DNA of 35,418 bases from Prevotella sp. (GTDB taxonomy: Bacteria > Bacteroidota > Bacteroidia > Bacteroidales > Bacteroidaceae). The stretch is taken from contig JAILBT010000057.1 in assembly GCA_024680755.1 (NCBI GenBank), forward strand, positions 1-35,418, given 5' to 3'. The position numbers were made by a program, and so were the translations under genes. Within the stretch, counting starts at the first letter, position 1, and every line of letters starts with the position of its first letter. Positions 7,397 through 15,832 of the stretch are shown here, one piece after another. Under the pieces are notes generated by a model, which was given only the letters and a program-made list of their open reading frames with translations, did not search any database and had not been told where the DNA came from.

Positions 7397-8584
7397 ATGA
7401 ACAATTCTTTTTCGGTAGATGAACGTGGCTTCTATGGCGACTTCGGCGGTGCGTATGTGCCCGAGATTCTCTATGCCACGGTCCGCAACCTGCAGCAGCA
7501 TTACCTGCCCATTCTGGAGTCGCAGGAGTTTCAGGACGAGTATATGCAGCTGTTGCGCGACTATGTGGGCCGGCCGTCGCCGCTCTACCTTGCCCGGCGC
7601 ATGAGCCAGAAATATGGCTGCCGGCTGTATCTGAAGCGCGAGGACCTTAACCACACGGGTGCGCACAAGATCAACAACACTATCGGCCAGATACTGCTGG
7701 CCAAGAAGATGGGCAAGCGCCGTATCATAGCCGAGACGGGGGCCGGTCAGCACGGCGTGGCCACGGCCACGGTGTGCGCACTGATGGACATGCCGTGCGT
7801 GGTCTATCAGGGCGCGCTCGACGTGGAGCGCCAGCATGTCAACGTGAAGCGCATGCAGATGCTGGGTGCCGAGGTGCGGCCCGTCAGGACGGGTAATCAG
7901 ACCCTGAAGGATGCCACCAACGAGGCCATACGCGACTGGTGCTGCCACCCGCAAGACACCTTCTACATCATCGGCAGCACCGTGGGGCCGCACCCCTATC
8001 CCGACATGGTGGCACGGCTGCAGAGCATCATCTCGAAGGAGATACGCGAGCAGCTGCAGCAGAAGGAGGGCCGCTCGTGGCCCGACTACCTCATGGCCTG
8101 CGTGGGCGGCGGGTCGAACGCGGCCGGAACCATCTACCACTACTTAGACGACGAGCGGGTCCGTATAGTGCTGGCCGAGGCCGGCGGGCAGGGTGTGGAG
8201 ACGGGACACACCGCCGCCACCATACATGCCGGACGCGTGGGCATACTGCACGGTGCCCGGACGCTGGTAATGCAGACACCCGATGGACAGATAGTGGAGG
8301 CCGAGAGCCTGTCGGCCGGACTCGACTATCCCGGCATAGGCCCCATGCACGCCAACCTGGCCGTGCGCCGACGAGCCACCGTGTTCAGCATCAACGACGA
8401 CGAGGCGCTGCAGGCCGCTTTCGAGATGACACGCCTGGAGGGAATAATACCGGCGCTGGAGTCGGCCCATGCCGTGGCAGCGCTGCGCAAGATGACCTTC
8501 AGAGCAGACGACGTGGTGGTGCTGACCGTCAGCGGCAGAGGCGACAAAGACCTGGACACATACCTGGAAAGGCTGAAGGGCTGA
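7397..8584 (+). CDS. trpB: Tryptophan synthase beta subunit
   Basis: This PLP enzyme condenses indole with L-serine to make L-tryptophan, normally in complex with TrpA. The 395-residue length is standard for TrpB1. Clear landmarks are the N-terminal GFYGDFGGAYVPE, the PLP-lysine region LNHTGAHKINNTIGQ, ETGAGQHGVATATV, the PLP-phosphate glycine loop VGGGSNAAG, and the C-terminal VSGRGDKD. I chose ATG 7397 because it gives the family N-terminus; an in-frame ATG at 7334 lies just past the attenuator hairpin and adds unrelated residues. No other trp gene lies nearby and the next gene encodes a porin, whereas Bacteroidetes trpB usually heads or belongs to a trp operon. A stand-alone TrpB could make tryptophan from imported indole, or pair with a TrpA encoded elsewhere. 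Regulation is by the upstream attenuator. Confidence 0.98.
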   Translation: MNNSFSVDERGFYGDFGGAYVPEILYATVRNLQQHYLPILESQEFQDEYMQLLRDYVGRPSPLYLARRMSQKYGCRLYLKREDLNHTGAHKINNTIGQILLAKKMGKRRIIAETGAGQHGVATATVCALMDMPCVVYQGALDVERQHVNVKRMQMLGAEVRPVRTGNQTLKDATNEAIRDWCCHPQDTFYIIGSTVGPHPYPDMVARLQSIISKEIREQLQQKEGRSWPDYLMACVGGGSNAAGTIYHYLDDERVRIVLAEAGGQGVETGHTAATIHAGRVGILHGARTLVMQTPDGQIVEAESLSAGLDYPGIGPMHANLAVRRRATVFSINDDEALQAAFEMTRLEGIIPALESAHAVAALRKMTFRADDVVVLTVSGRGDKDLDTYLERLKG

Positions 8585-8705
8585 TGTCTCTTAACTCTCA
8601 ATTCTATAATCTAACTCAAGTTTCCCACCCTTTTCTTTTCAACAACGAATTAAGACGAATTTCACGAATTACACAAATGAACACAAGCGCTGCGAATTAA
8701 GCAGA
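8585..8705. other. Non-coding stretch after trpB with decayed repeat remnants
   Basis: No gene and no obvious terminator hairpin is seen. The segment 8646-8698 contains several imperfect copies of ACGAATT (for example at 8646, 8656 and 8666), suggesting an older, degenerated tandem repeat directly before the intact 8-bp array at 8706. Confidence 0.5.
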
Positions 8706-8865
8706 AACTCAGGAACTCAAAAACTCAGGAACTAAAAAACTCAGAAACTCAGAAACTCAGAAACTCAAAAACTCAGAAACTCAAAAACTCAGGAACTCAA
8801 AAACTCAGGAACTCAAAAACTCAAAAACTCAGAAACTCAAAAACTCAGAAACTCAAAAACTCAAA
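8706..8865. repeat. 8-bp tandem array, about 20 units of AACTCARA
   Basis: 160 bp of uninterrupted 8-bp units; AACTC is nearly invariant and the last three bases are AGA, AAA or AGG. The array ends 32 nt before the porin ATG at 8898 and occupies most of the trpB-porin gap. No Bacteroidetes promoter was found inside it. It differs in sequence from the other short tandem arrays of the window but has similar length and position. Confidence 0.95.
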
Positions 8866-8897
8866 TTTAGTTATTTAGTTTTAAGCCAAAAAAGACA

Positions 8898-9962
8898 ATG
8901 ATACATATAAAACAAATGATAACAGCAGCCGTGCTCGTGGGCTGCGGTGCCACTGCCGTGGCACAGACGAAAGAGACGGGCAAATGGTTCCAGGACATAC
9001 GCTTCAGCGGATATATGATGACCCAATACCAGTACACCAGCCAAAAAGACAACGAGAAAAACTCGTTCGACACCCGGCTCATACGAACAGCCCTGGAAGG
9101 CAGAGCTTTGGACGATTTCTACTGGAAGGTGCAGCTACAGCTGAACGGACGCACCTCTGAGGATAAAGTACGCATAGTGGATGCCTTCGGCGAATGGCAG
9201 AAATATGATTTCCTGCATATAAAAGCCGGACAGTTTAAGCGCTGCTTCACCTTTGAGAATCCTATGCACCCCATCACCCAGGGCTTCTACAGCTACAGCC
9301 AGAACGTGTCACGCCTGGCAGGGTTTAACGACATCATAGGCGGCGAGTCGAGCAACGGTCGCGACGTGGGCATACAGCTTCAAGGCGACCTGCTGAAAAC
9401 CACAAAAGGACGTGCCCTGCTGCACTATCAGGTGGGACTCTACAACGGACAGGGCATCAACGTCAAGGATAAGAACAATCGTAAGGACTTGATAGGAGGC
9501 GTCTGGGTGATGCCTGTCAAGGGCATGCGCATAGGAGCCTTTGGCTGGACAGGCAGCTACGCCTTGACCGATGCCAACACAAAGGAGACGGTCAGCCTGG
9601 ACAAAAACCGCTACGCTCTGAGCGCCGAGTATGTGGCCAACGACTGGACCTTCAGAACCGAATACATACACCACACCGGCTGGAAAAACACGCAGAAGAC
9701 AGGCTGTAACAAGGCCGACGGCTACTATGCACTTGTCATTGCGCCGCTGATAAAGCAGAAGCTACACATGAAAGCACGCTACGACACCTTCCGCAGCGAG
9801 GCAACATGGACCACGGCCAAGACTTACTATGAGCTTGGAGCCGACTACAATTTCTCAAAGCACCTGCAGCTGTCGGCAGAGTATGCATACATCTATGACC
9901 GCAACCTGGACGACCATCAGGGCTACAACATGGTGGACGTGCAGATGAACATTCGCTTCTGA
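8898..9962 (+). CDS. Porin_O_P-like outer-membrane porin
   Basis: A 354-residue protein with a signal peptide ending ATAVAQ (about residue 23). The body resembles the phosphate-selective porin O/P family: FSGYMMTQYQYTS near the mature N-terminus, then paired strands such as DDFYWKVQLQLNG, the conserved LHIKAGQFKRCFTFENP near residues 110-126, and a final strand ending VDVQMNIRF with the terminal Phe typical of outer-membrane barrels. It would form a barrel for small anions or other solutes; 'phosphate-selective' is a family label, not evidence of substrate. An in-frame ATG at 8916 is an alternative start, but 8898 gives a better basic n-region. It is 313 nt from trpB across a tandem-repeat array and 43 nt before the next gene. 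Confidence 0.88.
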   Translation: MIHIKQMITAAVLVGCGATAVAQTKETGKWFQDIRFSGYMMTQYQYTSQKDNEKNSFDTRLIRTALEGRALDDFYWKVQLQLNGRTSEDKVRIVDAFGEWQKYDFLHIKAGQFKRCFTFENPMHPITQGFYSYSQNVSRLAGFNDIIGGESSNGRDVGIQLQGDLLKTTKGRALLHYQVGLYNGQGINVKDKNNRKDLIGGVWVMPVKGMRIGAFGWTGSYALTDANTKETVSLDKNRYALSAEYVANDWTFRTEYIHHTGWKNTQKTGCNKADGYYALVIAPLIKQKLHMKARYDTFRSEATWTTAKTYYELGADYNFSKHLQLSAEYAYIYDRNLDDHQGYNMVDVQMNIRF

Positions 9963-10005
9963 AGATGAAAAATTGCTGCAAATGAAGCATGAAGACAAAT
10001 GTACC

Positions 10006-11511
10006 ATGAGAAGAGTATCTACACTACTGTTGCTGATGGCGTGGGCCATTGTTACCACGTTGGGGCAGCAGGCCGACAGCCCTAACGAACTGAACAAAAA
10101 AGGTATTGAGGCCTGCGATGCCGGACGTTACGGCGAGGCTTTCACCTTCTTCCAGCAGGCAGCAGAACAAGGCTATGCTCCGGCTCAGGCAAACCTCGCC
10201 CTGGCATACCTTATGGGGCGAGGCGTGGCCACAGATACTTTGACTGCCTTCAGCTGGTATGAAAAGGCCCTGCCAGAAGGCAACGACCAGACAACGGCAG
10301 CCTATGGAAAAAACATAGTGATGTATTCACGTTCGACAGCGTCTGACGTGGAGAGAGGTATGCGCCTGCTGAAGAAAACAGCCGACAACGGCTACACGGA
10401 AGCTAAAGAGGTCTTTATAGACTTATGCATGGTTGTGGGCTATCGCTACATATCAGGCAGATACGGAACTGCCGACTATGCCAGCGCCGGAAGGTGGTAT
10501 ATGGAAGGAGCCAAGGCAGGCGATGTGGACTGCCAGTACAGCGTGGGAGAGTTGCACGAACAGGGCAGAGGCTTACCTAAGGACATCAACGCGGCCAGAT
10601 TCTGGTATGAACAGGCTGCTGCACAGGGCGACGAAGATGCCAAGGTGGCGGTGGCAAGACTTGACGGAAAGCAAGAAGAACACTCAAGCCAGAGTGTTCC
10701 GCAGACCACAGTGGCTGCTACACCTGTGACACCCACGAAACCTACACCACGCATTGAAGGCACACCAGGAAAGTACCGTCTAATGTTAGACGACAAGCCA
10801 CTGATAAGGAAGTTCTATCAGCAGTTACGGTTTGACAACCAGTCGGGGATGTTCATAGGACAATTTGGCGATTACGCTACATACATCACGCTTGACGGTC
10901 AGGAGCTTACACCCATAGCCAAACAAATATTCGACAAGGCATACGCTATGAGCGATAGCTACGCAACAGAAAAATTAGAACTATACATGCTAATGTTGGA
11001 GTCAGACCCCGCAGATACGGAAGGGTATCACACTTATGCATATAACAACATGGGGGCGTTATACGACGCTCTTGAGCGCACGGCTGATGCAAAGACATGC
11101 TATGAGCAAAGCCTCAGGATAGACTCGTCGAACACTACTGCCCGCAACAACCTGAACGCCATACATAGAAAAGAACGACTCAGCAACGTGTCAAACACGC
11201 TAGGACAGATAGGTCAGGCAATAGGAAACATGGGAGGTCAAGGCAGCTACGGACAGGAATACAGCAATGGTAACACATACAATGGCAACAACAGTAACCA
11301 AGGCGCAAACAACGGAACCGGAACACGCAGAATGCGCAACTGTACCCACTGCGCTGGTACTGGAGATTGCAACAAATGCCACGGCAGGGGACACATTCTG
11401 GGCAGGATTGACCAGGAATACAGATGTTGCCCGATATGCAACAGCAACTGTTCTGCACCGAAATCGAAAGTAGGCAAATGCATGTGGTGCGGAGGTACTG
11501 GAAAAAGATAA
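10006..11511 (+). CDS. Secreted Sel1/TPR-repeat protein with DnaJ-like zinc-finger tail
   Basis: A 501-residue predicted secreted protein. After a signal peptide (MRRVSTLLLLMAWAIVTTLG) come Sel1-like repeats (for example APAQANLALAYLMGRGV and VDCQYSVGELHEQGRGLP), a low-complexity Thr/Pro linker, and a separate middle domain. A TPR unit follows (AYNNMGALYDALERTADAKT), then a Gly/Asn-rich linker. The C-terminal 56 residues hold cysteines at 446, 449, 455, 458, 474, 475, 478, 482, 492 and 495. The pattern CxxCxGxGxCxxCxGxG is reminiscent of the DnaJ cysteine-rich domain. Sel1 and TPR repeats bind proteins, so a scaffold or chaperone-like role in the periplasm is possible but unproven. ATG 10006 is preferred because it directly starts the signal peptide; ATG 9982 is in frame upstream. 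Codon use and composition are slightly more AT-rich than in the genes around it. Confidence 0.85.
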   Translation: MRRVSTLLLLMAWAIVTTLGQQADSPNELNKKGIEACDAGRYGEAFTFFQQAAEQGYAPAQANLALAYLMGRGVATDTLTAFSWYEKALPEGNDQTTAAYGKNIVMYSRSTASDVERGMRLLKKTADNGYTEAKEVFIDLCMVVGYRYISGRYGTADYASAGRWYMEGAKAGDVDCQYSVGELHEQGRGLPKDINAARFWYEQAAAQGDEDAKVAVARLDGKQEEHSSQSVPQTTVAATPVTPTKPTPRIEGTPGKYRLMLDDKPLIRKFYQQLRFDNQSGMFIGQFGDYATYITLDGQELTPIAKQIFDKAYAMSDSYATEKLELYMLMLESDPADTEGYHTYAYNNMGALYDALERTADAKTCYEQSLRIDSSNTTARNNLNAIHRKERLSNVSNTLGQIGQAIGNMGGQGSYGQEYSNGNTYNGNNSNQGANNGTGTRRMRNCTHCAGTGDCNKCHGRGHILGRIDQEYRCCPICNSNCSAPKSKVGKCMWCGGTGKR

Positions 11512-11526
11512 CAGAAAAGGGATTTG

Positions 11527-11690
11527 TCTAAATGTCTATCTGTCTAAATGTCCATCGGTCTAAATGTCCATCGGTCTAAATGTCTAAATGTCTATCTGTC
11601 TATCTGTCTGTCTAAATGTCTATCTGTCTGAATGTCTATCTATCTAAATGTCTATCTGTCTAAATATCTATCTGCCTAAATGTCTAATTG
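11527..11690. repeat. 8-bp tandem array, about 20 units alternating TCTAAATG and TCTATCTG
   Basis: 164 bp of 8-bp units with one 4-bp partial unit (TCTG) that shifts the phase. Two main versions, TCTAAATG and TCTATCTG, alternate irregularly, with variants such as TCCATCGG. The array starts 15 nt after the Sel1 gene and ends 19 nt before the ATG of the TonB-receptor-like gene. An in-frame ATG at 11680 lies within the repeat and is probably not the true start. Confidence 0.95.
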
Positions 11691-11709
11691 TCCTCACAAT
11701 ACAATCATA

Positions 11710-14079
11710 ATGCGGGTGCTGCTTGTCCTTTTGTCTTTCCTCTTCGCCCTTCAGTCCCCGGCTCAGGTCTTCCAGCTGAAGGGCCGTGTCATGGACGAGA
11801 ACGGCGCCCCGCTTGAGTTGGCCACCGTGGCATGTATCAAGCAGGGCAAGGTGACGATGACCGACCTGAAAGGCGAATACCGCATGACGTTGTCAACGGC
11901 AGACAGCGTCGAACTGCGATTTTCGATGGTGGGCTATCAGACGCGTACGCGGCTGCTGCGCAAGCCACGCACCAGCCAGACGCTTCAGGTCCAGCTACAG
12001 CCCATGGAAAACTTGCAGGAGGTGACCGTCACAGAGCGCCGCCGACAGACCACACCCACCGAGCAGTTGGACATCAAAGACATGAAAGGTGCCCCCACAA
12101 CCACAGGCAATGCCGTTGAGGAACTGATACAACAGCAGGCCGGCGTCTCGACACACAACGAGTTGTCGTCGCAGTACAACGTGCGCGGTGGCTCTTTCGA
12201 CGAGAACTCGGTATATATAAACAATGTGGAGGTCTATAGACCGCTGCTCATTCGCAGCGGACAGCAGGAAGGACTGTCGGTCATCAATCCTGACATGGTT
12301 GAGAAGATAGGCTTCTCTACCGGTGGCTTCGAGGCGAAGTATGGCGACAAGATGTCCTCGGCCCTCGACATCACTTATCACCGAGCCGACAAGACCACAG
12401 CCTCAGCCACGGCCTCGCTGCTGGGAGCTCAGGCTTTCGTGGCCGTAGCCAACAAGAGCAAGACCTTCGCCATGAGCCACGGCTTCAGGTATAAGACAAC
12501 AAAGGCACTGCTCAAGTCGCTCGAGACCACGGGCGAATACGACCCACGCTTCCTCGACTATCAGACCTACATCTCCTACCGGCCCAACAAGCGCTGGTCA
12601 CTGGACATCATAGGAAACATATCTGACAACCGCTACAACTTTAAGCCCAAAGACCGCGAGACATCCTTTGGCACGATGGAAAGCGTCAAAACGTTCAAGG
12701 TGTATTTCGACGGCGAAGAGAAAGACTTGTTCCGAACCTTCTTCGGAACAGCCGCGCTGACGCGCTATTTTGGCGACAGCACCAGCCTCAAGCTGTTCTA
12801 CAGTGCCTTTCACACTCGCGAACAGGAATGTTATGACCTGCAGGGACAATACTGGCTGGACGACACACAGACCACAGAGAACCTGGGCGTGGGAACATAC
12901 ATGGAACACGGTCGCAACTACCTGAAGGCCCGCGTGCACAGTCTGCAGCTGATGTTCAGCAAGCGGCTCAGGCAGCATGATGTGGAGGCAGGAGTGACAT
13001 ACAAATGGGAGCATGTGAGCGAGCAGTCGCGCGAATACGAGATGCGCGACTCGGCGGGCTACAGTGTGCCACACTCAACGCAGCGACTGGATATGATATA
13101 CACTCTCTCGTCGGCAGGCGAGCTTGACAGCCGCCGCATAGAGGGATATGTGCAAGACCGCTGGCGCTTCGACTCCGGACAGAACTACTTCACGTTGGCG
13201 CTGGGGGTGCGCTTCGCTCACTGGACGTTCAACCGCGAGACACTGCTCTCGCCACGCGCCTCGCTGAGCTGGGTGCCGGCCTTCAACGACAGGTGGACCT
13301 TCCGTCTGGCGACCGGGCTCTACTACCAGGCACCTTTCTACAAGGAGCTGCGCGACACCACGACCAACCAAAACGGCGTGACCGTGGCAACACTGAACAG
13401 CCACATACGAGCGCCACGCTCAATACATGCCATCGTCGGTGCAGACTATCGCTTCCGAATGGCAGACAGGCCCTTCCGATTTACGGCCGAAGCCTACTAT
13501 AAGGCGCTGTCCAGACTCATACCCTACAACGTGCAGAACGTCAAGGTGACATACTATGGTCAGAACGCAGGATCAGGCTATACGGCCGGAGTCGATATGA
13601 AGCTCTACGGCGAGTTTGTGCCTGGCACGGACTCGTGGCTCACACTCTCGCTCATGACATCGCGACAGAAACTTGACGGACAGTGGATACCCATGCCCAC
13701 AGACCAGCGCTGGGGGCTCAACCTGCATTTCACCGACTATTTCCCAGGCACCAAGCGTTGGCTGATGACACTACGCGGTGCGCTGGCTGGTGGACTGCCC
13801 TTCGGACCGCCACACCGCGGACTGGGCCGCGACACCTTCCGCGCACCGGCTTACCGACGCGCAGACATAGGACTGAGCTACCACGTCTTGGACAACAAAA
13901 ACCGTAGGCATGGACGGCTGATACGAAACATCTGGCTCGGGGTCGACTGCCTGAACTTACTCGGCATCAGCAACGTCAACTCATACTACTGGGTGACCGA
14001 CGTTACCAACCGCCAGTATGCCGTGCCAAACTACCTGACAGGACGACAGTTTAATGTAAACCTGCGAGTAGAGCTATAG
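11710..14079 (+). CDS. TonB-dependent receptor-like outer-membrane protein with CarboxypepD_reg-like domain
   Basis: A 789-residue outer-membrane protein. The signal peptide (to about SPAQ) is followed by a CarboxypepD_reg-like domain (FQLKGRVMDENGAPLELATV through MVGYQTRTRLL, about residues 20-95). A plug domain follows (VEELIQQQAGVSTHNELSSQ, then NVRGGSFDENSVYINNVEVY), and then a long barrel ending FNVNLRVEL. It lacks the SusC-specific context: no SusD partner follows. Such receptors import siderophores, vitamins or glycans using TonB energy. The substrate is unknown, though the GH16 enzyme gene 45 nt downstream hints at a glycan. I start at ATG 11710 rather than 11680 because 11710 opens the signal peptide and 11680 lies in the tandem repeat. 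Confidence 0.9.
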   Translation: MRVLLVLLSFLFALQSPAQVFQLKGRVMDENGAPLELATVACIKQGKVTMTDLKGEYRMTLSTADSVELRFSMVGYQTRTRLLRKPRTSQTLQVQLQPMENLQEVTVTERRRQTTPTEQLDIKDMKGAPTTTGNAVEELIQQQAGVSTHNELSSQYNVRGGSFDENSVYINNVEVYRPLLIRSGQQEGLSVINPDMVEKIGFSTGGFEAKYGDKMSSALDITYHRADKTTASATASLLGAQAFVAVANKSKTFAMSHGFRYKTTKALLKSLETTGEYDPRFLDYQTYISYRPNKRWSLDIIGNISDNRYNFKPKDRETSFGTMESVKTFKVYFDGEEKDLFRTFFGTAALTRYFGDSTSLKLFYSAFHTREQECYDLQGQYWLDDTQTTENLGVGTYMEHGRNYLKARVHSLQLMFSKRLRQHDVEAGVTYKWEHVSEQSREYEMRDSAGYSVPHSTQRLDMIYTLSSAGELDSRRIEGYVQDRWRFDSGQNYFTLALGVRFAHWTFNRETLLSPRASLSWVPAFNDRWTFRLATGLYYQAPFYKELRDTTTNQNGVTVATLNSHIRAPRSIHAIVGADYRFRMADRPFRFTAEAYYKALSRLIPYNVQNVKVTYYGQNAGSGYTAGVDMKLYGEFVPGTDSWLTLSLMTSRQKLDGQWIPMPTDQRWGLNLHFTDYFPGTKRWLMTLRGALAGGLPFGPPHRGLGRDTFRAPAYRRADIGLSYHVLDNKNRRHGRLIRNIWLGVDCLNLLGISNVNSYYWVTDVTNRQYAVPNYLTGRQFNVNLRVEL

Positions 14080-14124
14080 TCAAGTTTGTCCGTTGTGAAG
14101 GAGCGTCTTTGTTTTTTCATTATT

Positions 14125-14946
14125 ATGAAGAATGTGCTAAGAAGTGTGGCCATGTCAGTGGTGCTGGCCGGAGGCTTGACGGAAGCCGTTGCGCAGCAGA
14201 CGGGTGCAAGACCTGGCTATCAGATGGTGTTTCGTGATGAGTTCACAGGCAAGAACGGCTCTCAGCCCGACACTGCCATTTGGACACGGCTGCGTAAAGG
14301 GCCTTCTACATGGGACAGGCATTTCAGCCCCCTGTCACGCCTGGGAGAGCTGCGCGGTGGAAAGCTGGTGTTGCGTGGTCTGCCCAACCGATATGTTGCC
14401 GACGACAAGCGCGAGTTGCTGACGGGTGGCTTTAAGACCCAGGGCAAGTTTGCTTTTCAGTATGGACTGTTGGAAGTAAGGCTCAAGACACGTAACCGCG
14501 ACGGCAATTTCCCTGCTGTGTGGCTCTTGCCTCAGTTGCCGAACGACGATAAGCTTTACGGCGGCGAGATTGATGTCTTTGAAACGGTAGATAGGCGCTC
14601 GCTGTCCTACCATACCGTGCATACGGCCAACTATGCCGACACCGACGCTACGGATAAAAAGCACATTCAAAAGGTATTTACCAAGGAGCTGAAAACCGAC
14701 AGATGGCACGTCTATGGCATGGAATGGACACCGACCGACATCACCTTCTATGTTGACGGCGACCCGGTAGGCACATATAGGAAATCGGCAGACAGTGGTG
14801 AGCTTGCCAAAGGCCAGTGGCCTTTCGACCATCCGTTCTACATCATAGTCAATCAGGCTGTGGGCGACGGCTCGTGGGCCAAGAGCGCTGACGTGACACA
14901 GAAATACGAAACGCAGATTGACTGGATACGCGTCTATCAGAAATGA
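14125..14946 (+). CDS. Glycoside hydrolase family 16 protein, secreted
   Basis: A 273-residue enzyme of the GH16 jelly-roll family, which cleaves beta-1,3/1,4-glucans or galactans. The catalytic signature EIDVFE is at residues 148-153: E148 nucleophile, D150 helper, E153 acid/base. Other family features are FRDEFTG near the N-terminus, LLEVRLKT, the AVWLLP strand before the active site, WHVYGMEWTPTDITFYVDG, and the C-terminal IDWIRVYQK. A signal peptide ends AVAQ and no lipobox or type IX sorting domain is seen, so it is probably periplasmic or released. ATG 14125 is chosen because it starts the signal peptide. It follows the TonB-receptor-like gene by 45 nt and converges with the polysaccharide operon. 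Confidence 0.92.
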   Translation: MKNVLRSVAMSVVLAGGLTEAVAQQTGARPGYQMVFRDEFTGKNGSQPDTAIWTRLRKGPSTWDRHFSPLSRLGELRGGKLVLRGLPNRYVADDKRELLTGGFKTQGKFAFQYGLLEVRLKTRNRDGNFPAVWLLPQLPNDDKLYGGEIDVFETVDRRSLSYHTVHTANYADTDATDKKHIQKVFTKELKTDRWHVYGMEWTPTDITFYVDGDPVGTYRKSADSGELAKGQWPFDHPFYIIVNQAVGDGSWAKSADVTQKYETQIDWIRVYQK

Positions 14947-15013
14947 CCTGTTTCTATGTCGTCACCTTGCCCCGCCCGCGGACAGGCAAGTTGCGTCTTG
15001 ATGCAGAGTGCTG

Positions 15014-15832
15014 TCACCCTGCGTTCTCCGGGTATCTGACGTGCATTGTGCCTCGCCATGTATGCCACAGTGCCCGTAGCGGGCTGATGTGGCCCTTGTA
15101 CATCTTGCGCTTTGCGTAGGCATAATATACGGCATAGGCCATAGCCAGCGGCGTACCGAGATAGCGTCGGGTGGCCCATCCACGGTTGAAGAAGAACCTG
15201 TCGGTGTATCCACTGAACCACTGTGACGACGGCGTTTGGCTGTTAGTGGCAGCAATAAGCACCGGAACGTACTGTATGCGCAGGCCGCTGCGCAGACAGT
15301 CGAACAGAAACTTGTTCTCTTCTCCGGCTCCGTGTCCGGTGCCGGAGCCCATCTGCTCGTCGAACCATATACCTTTTTCAACCACACGTTCGCGGCGGAA
15401 CGAGATTTGCAGGCTGTAGGTCTTCAGGGCCTGCATATAGCCCACACGTTGCGCTCTGTCGGGGAAGGAGCGTCCAAAGCCGTCATCGACCTGAAAGACG
15501 ATCACGTCGGCTTCAGGATAGTCGCTGTAGGCACGCGCGATGTCGCGGGCAAAGGTGTCGCTGAAATGTTCGTCGTCGTCGGCTATCATGCAGACATCGG
15601 CTGTAGCATGGCGTATGGCCATGTTGCGGCTGCGTGAGAGTCCGCGCTCTGTGGTGCAGACAAAGACGACGCGATGGTTCTGTCCCTGGGCTGAGGTAAA
15701 GTGGTCTGTCGTCAGCTGGTTGTGGCCGCACTGGTTGACAAGTACCACATCGGTTGTGACGTTCGAGCTTGTCACAAGCGATGTGTCTGCTTGGTTCATG
15801 GCCGACATAAGTATTTCAACAGATAAGTTCAT
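15014..15832 (-). CDS. Glycosyltransferase family 2
   Basis: A 272-residue cytoplasmic GT-A fold glycosyltransferase. The motifs RGLSRSRNMAIRHA and CMIADDDEHF, the latter carrying the acidic metal/nucleotide-sugar site, are visible around residues 65-95. WFDEQMGSGTGHGAGEENKFLFDCL is a typical acceptor-side region. It would add a sugar to the lipid-linked repeat unit of the surface polysaccharide. Its ATG overlaps the stop of the upstream GT2 gene by four bases (ATGA), indicating translational coupling. It is the last gene of the operon; GH16 converges on it across 67 nt that contain a small CTTGCC/GGCAAG hairpin. Donor and acceptor are unknown. Confidence 0.88.
   Translation of the reverse strand: MNLSVEILMSAMNQADTSLVTSSNVTTDVVLVNQCGHNQLTTDHFTSAQGQNHRVVFVCTTERGLSRSRNMAIRHATADVCMIADDDEHFSDTFARDIARAYSDYPEADVIVFQVDDGFGRSFPDRAQRVGYMQALKTYSLQISFRRERVVEKGIWFDEQMGSGTGHGAGEENKFLFDCLRSGLRIQYVPVLIAATNSQTPSSQWFSGYTDRFFFNRGWATRRYLGTPLAMAYAVYYAYAKRKMYKGHISPLRALWHTWRGTMHVRYPENAG

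Noticed and set aside
6854..8140. Long open frame on the minus strand across the 22-bp array and antisense to trpB
   Set aside because: Its second half is the mirror of trpB and the rest is the translated 22-bp repeat and leader; it has no family similarity I can recognise, and trpB on the plus strand is certain.
11680..11709. Start of the TonB-receptor-like gene at ATG 11680
   Set aside because: The codon lies in the tandem repeat and adds ten residues before a proper signal peptide, which starts at ATG 11710.
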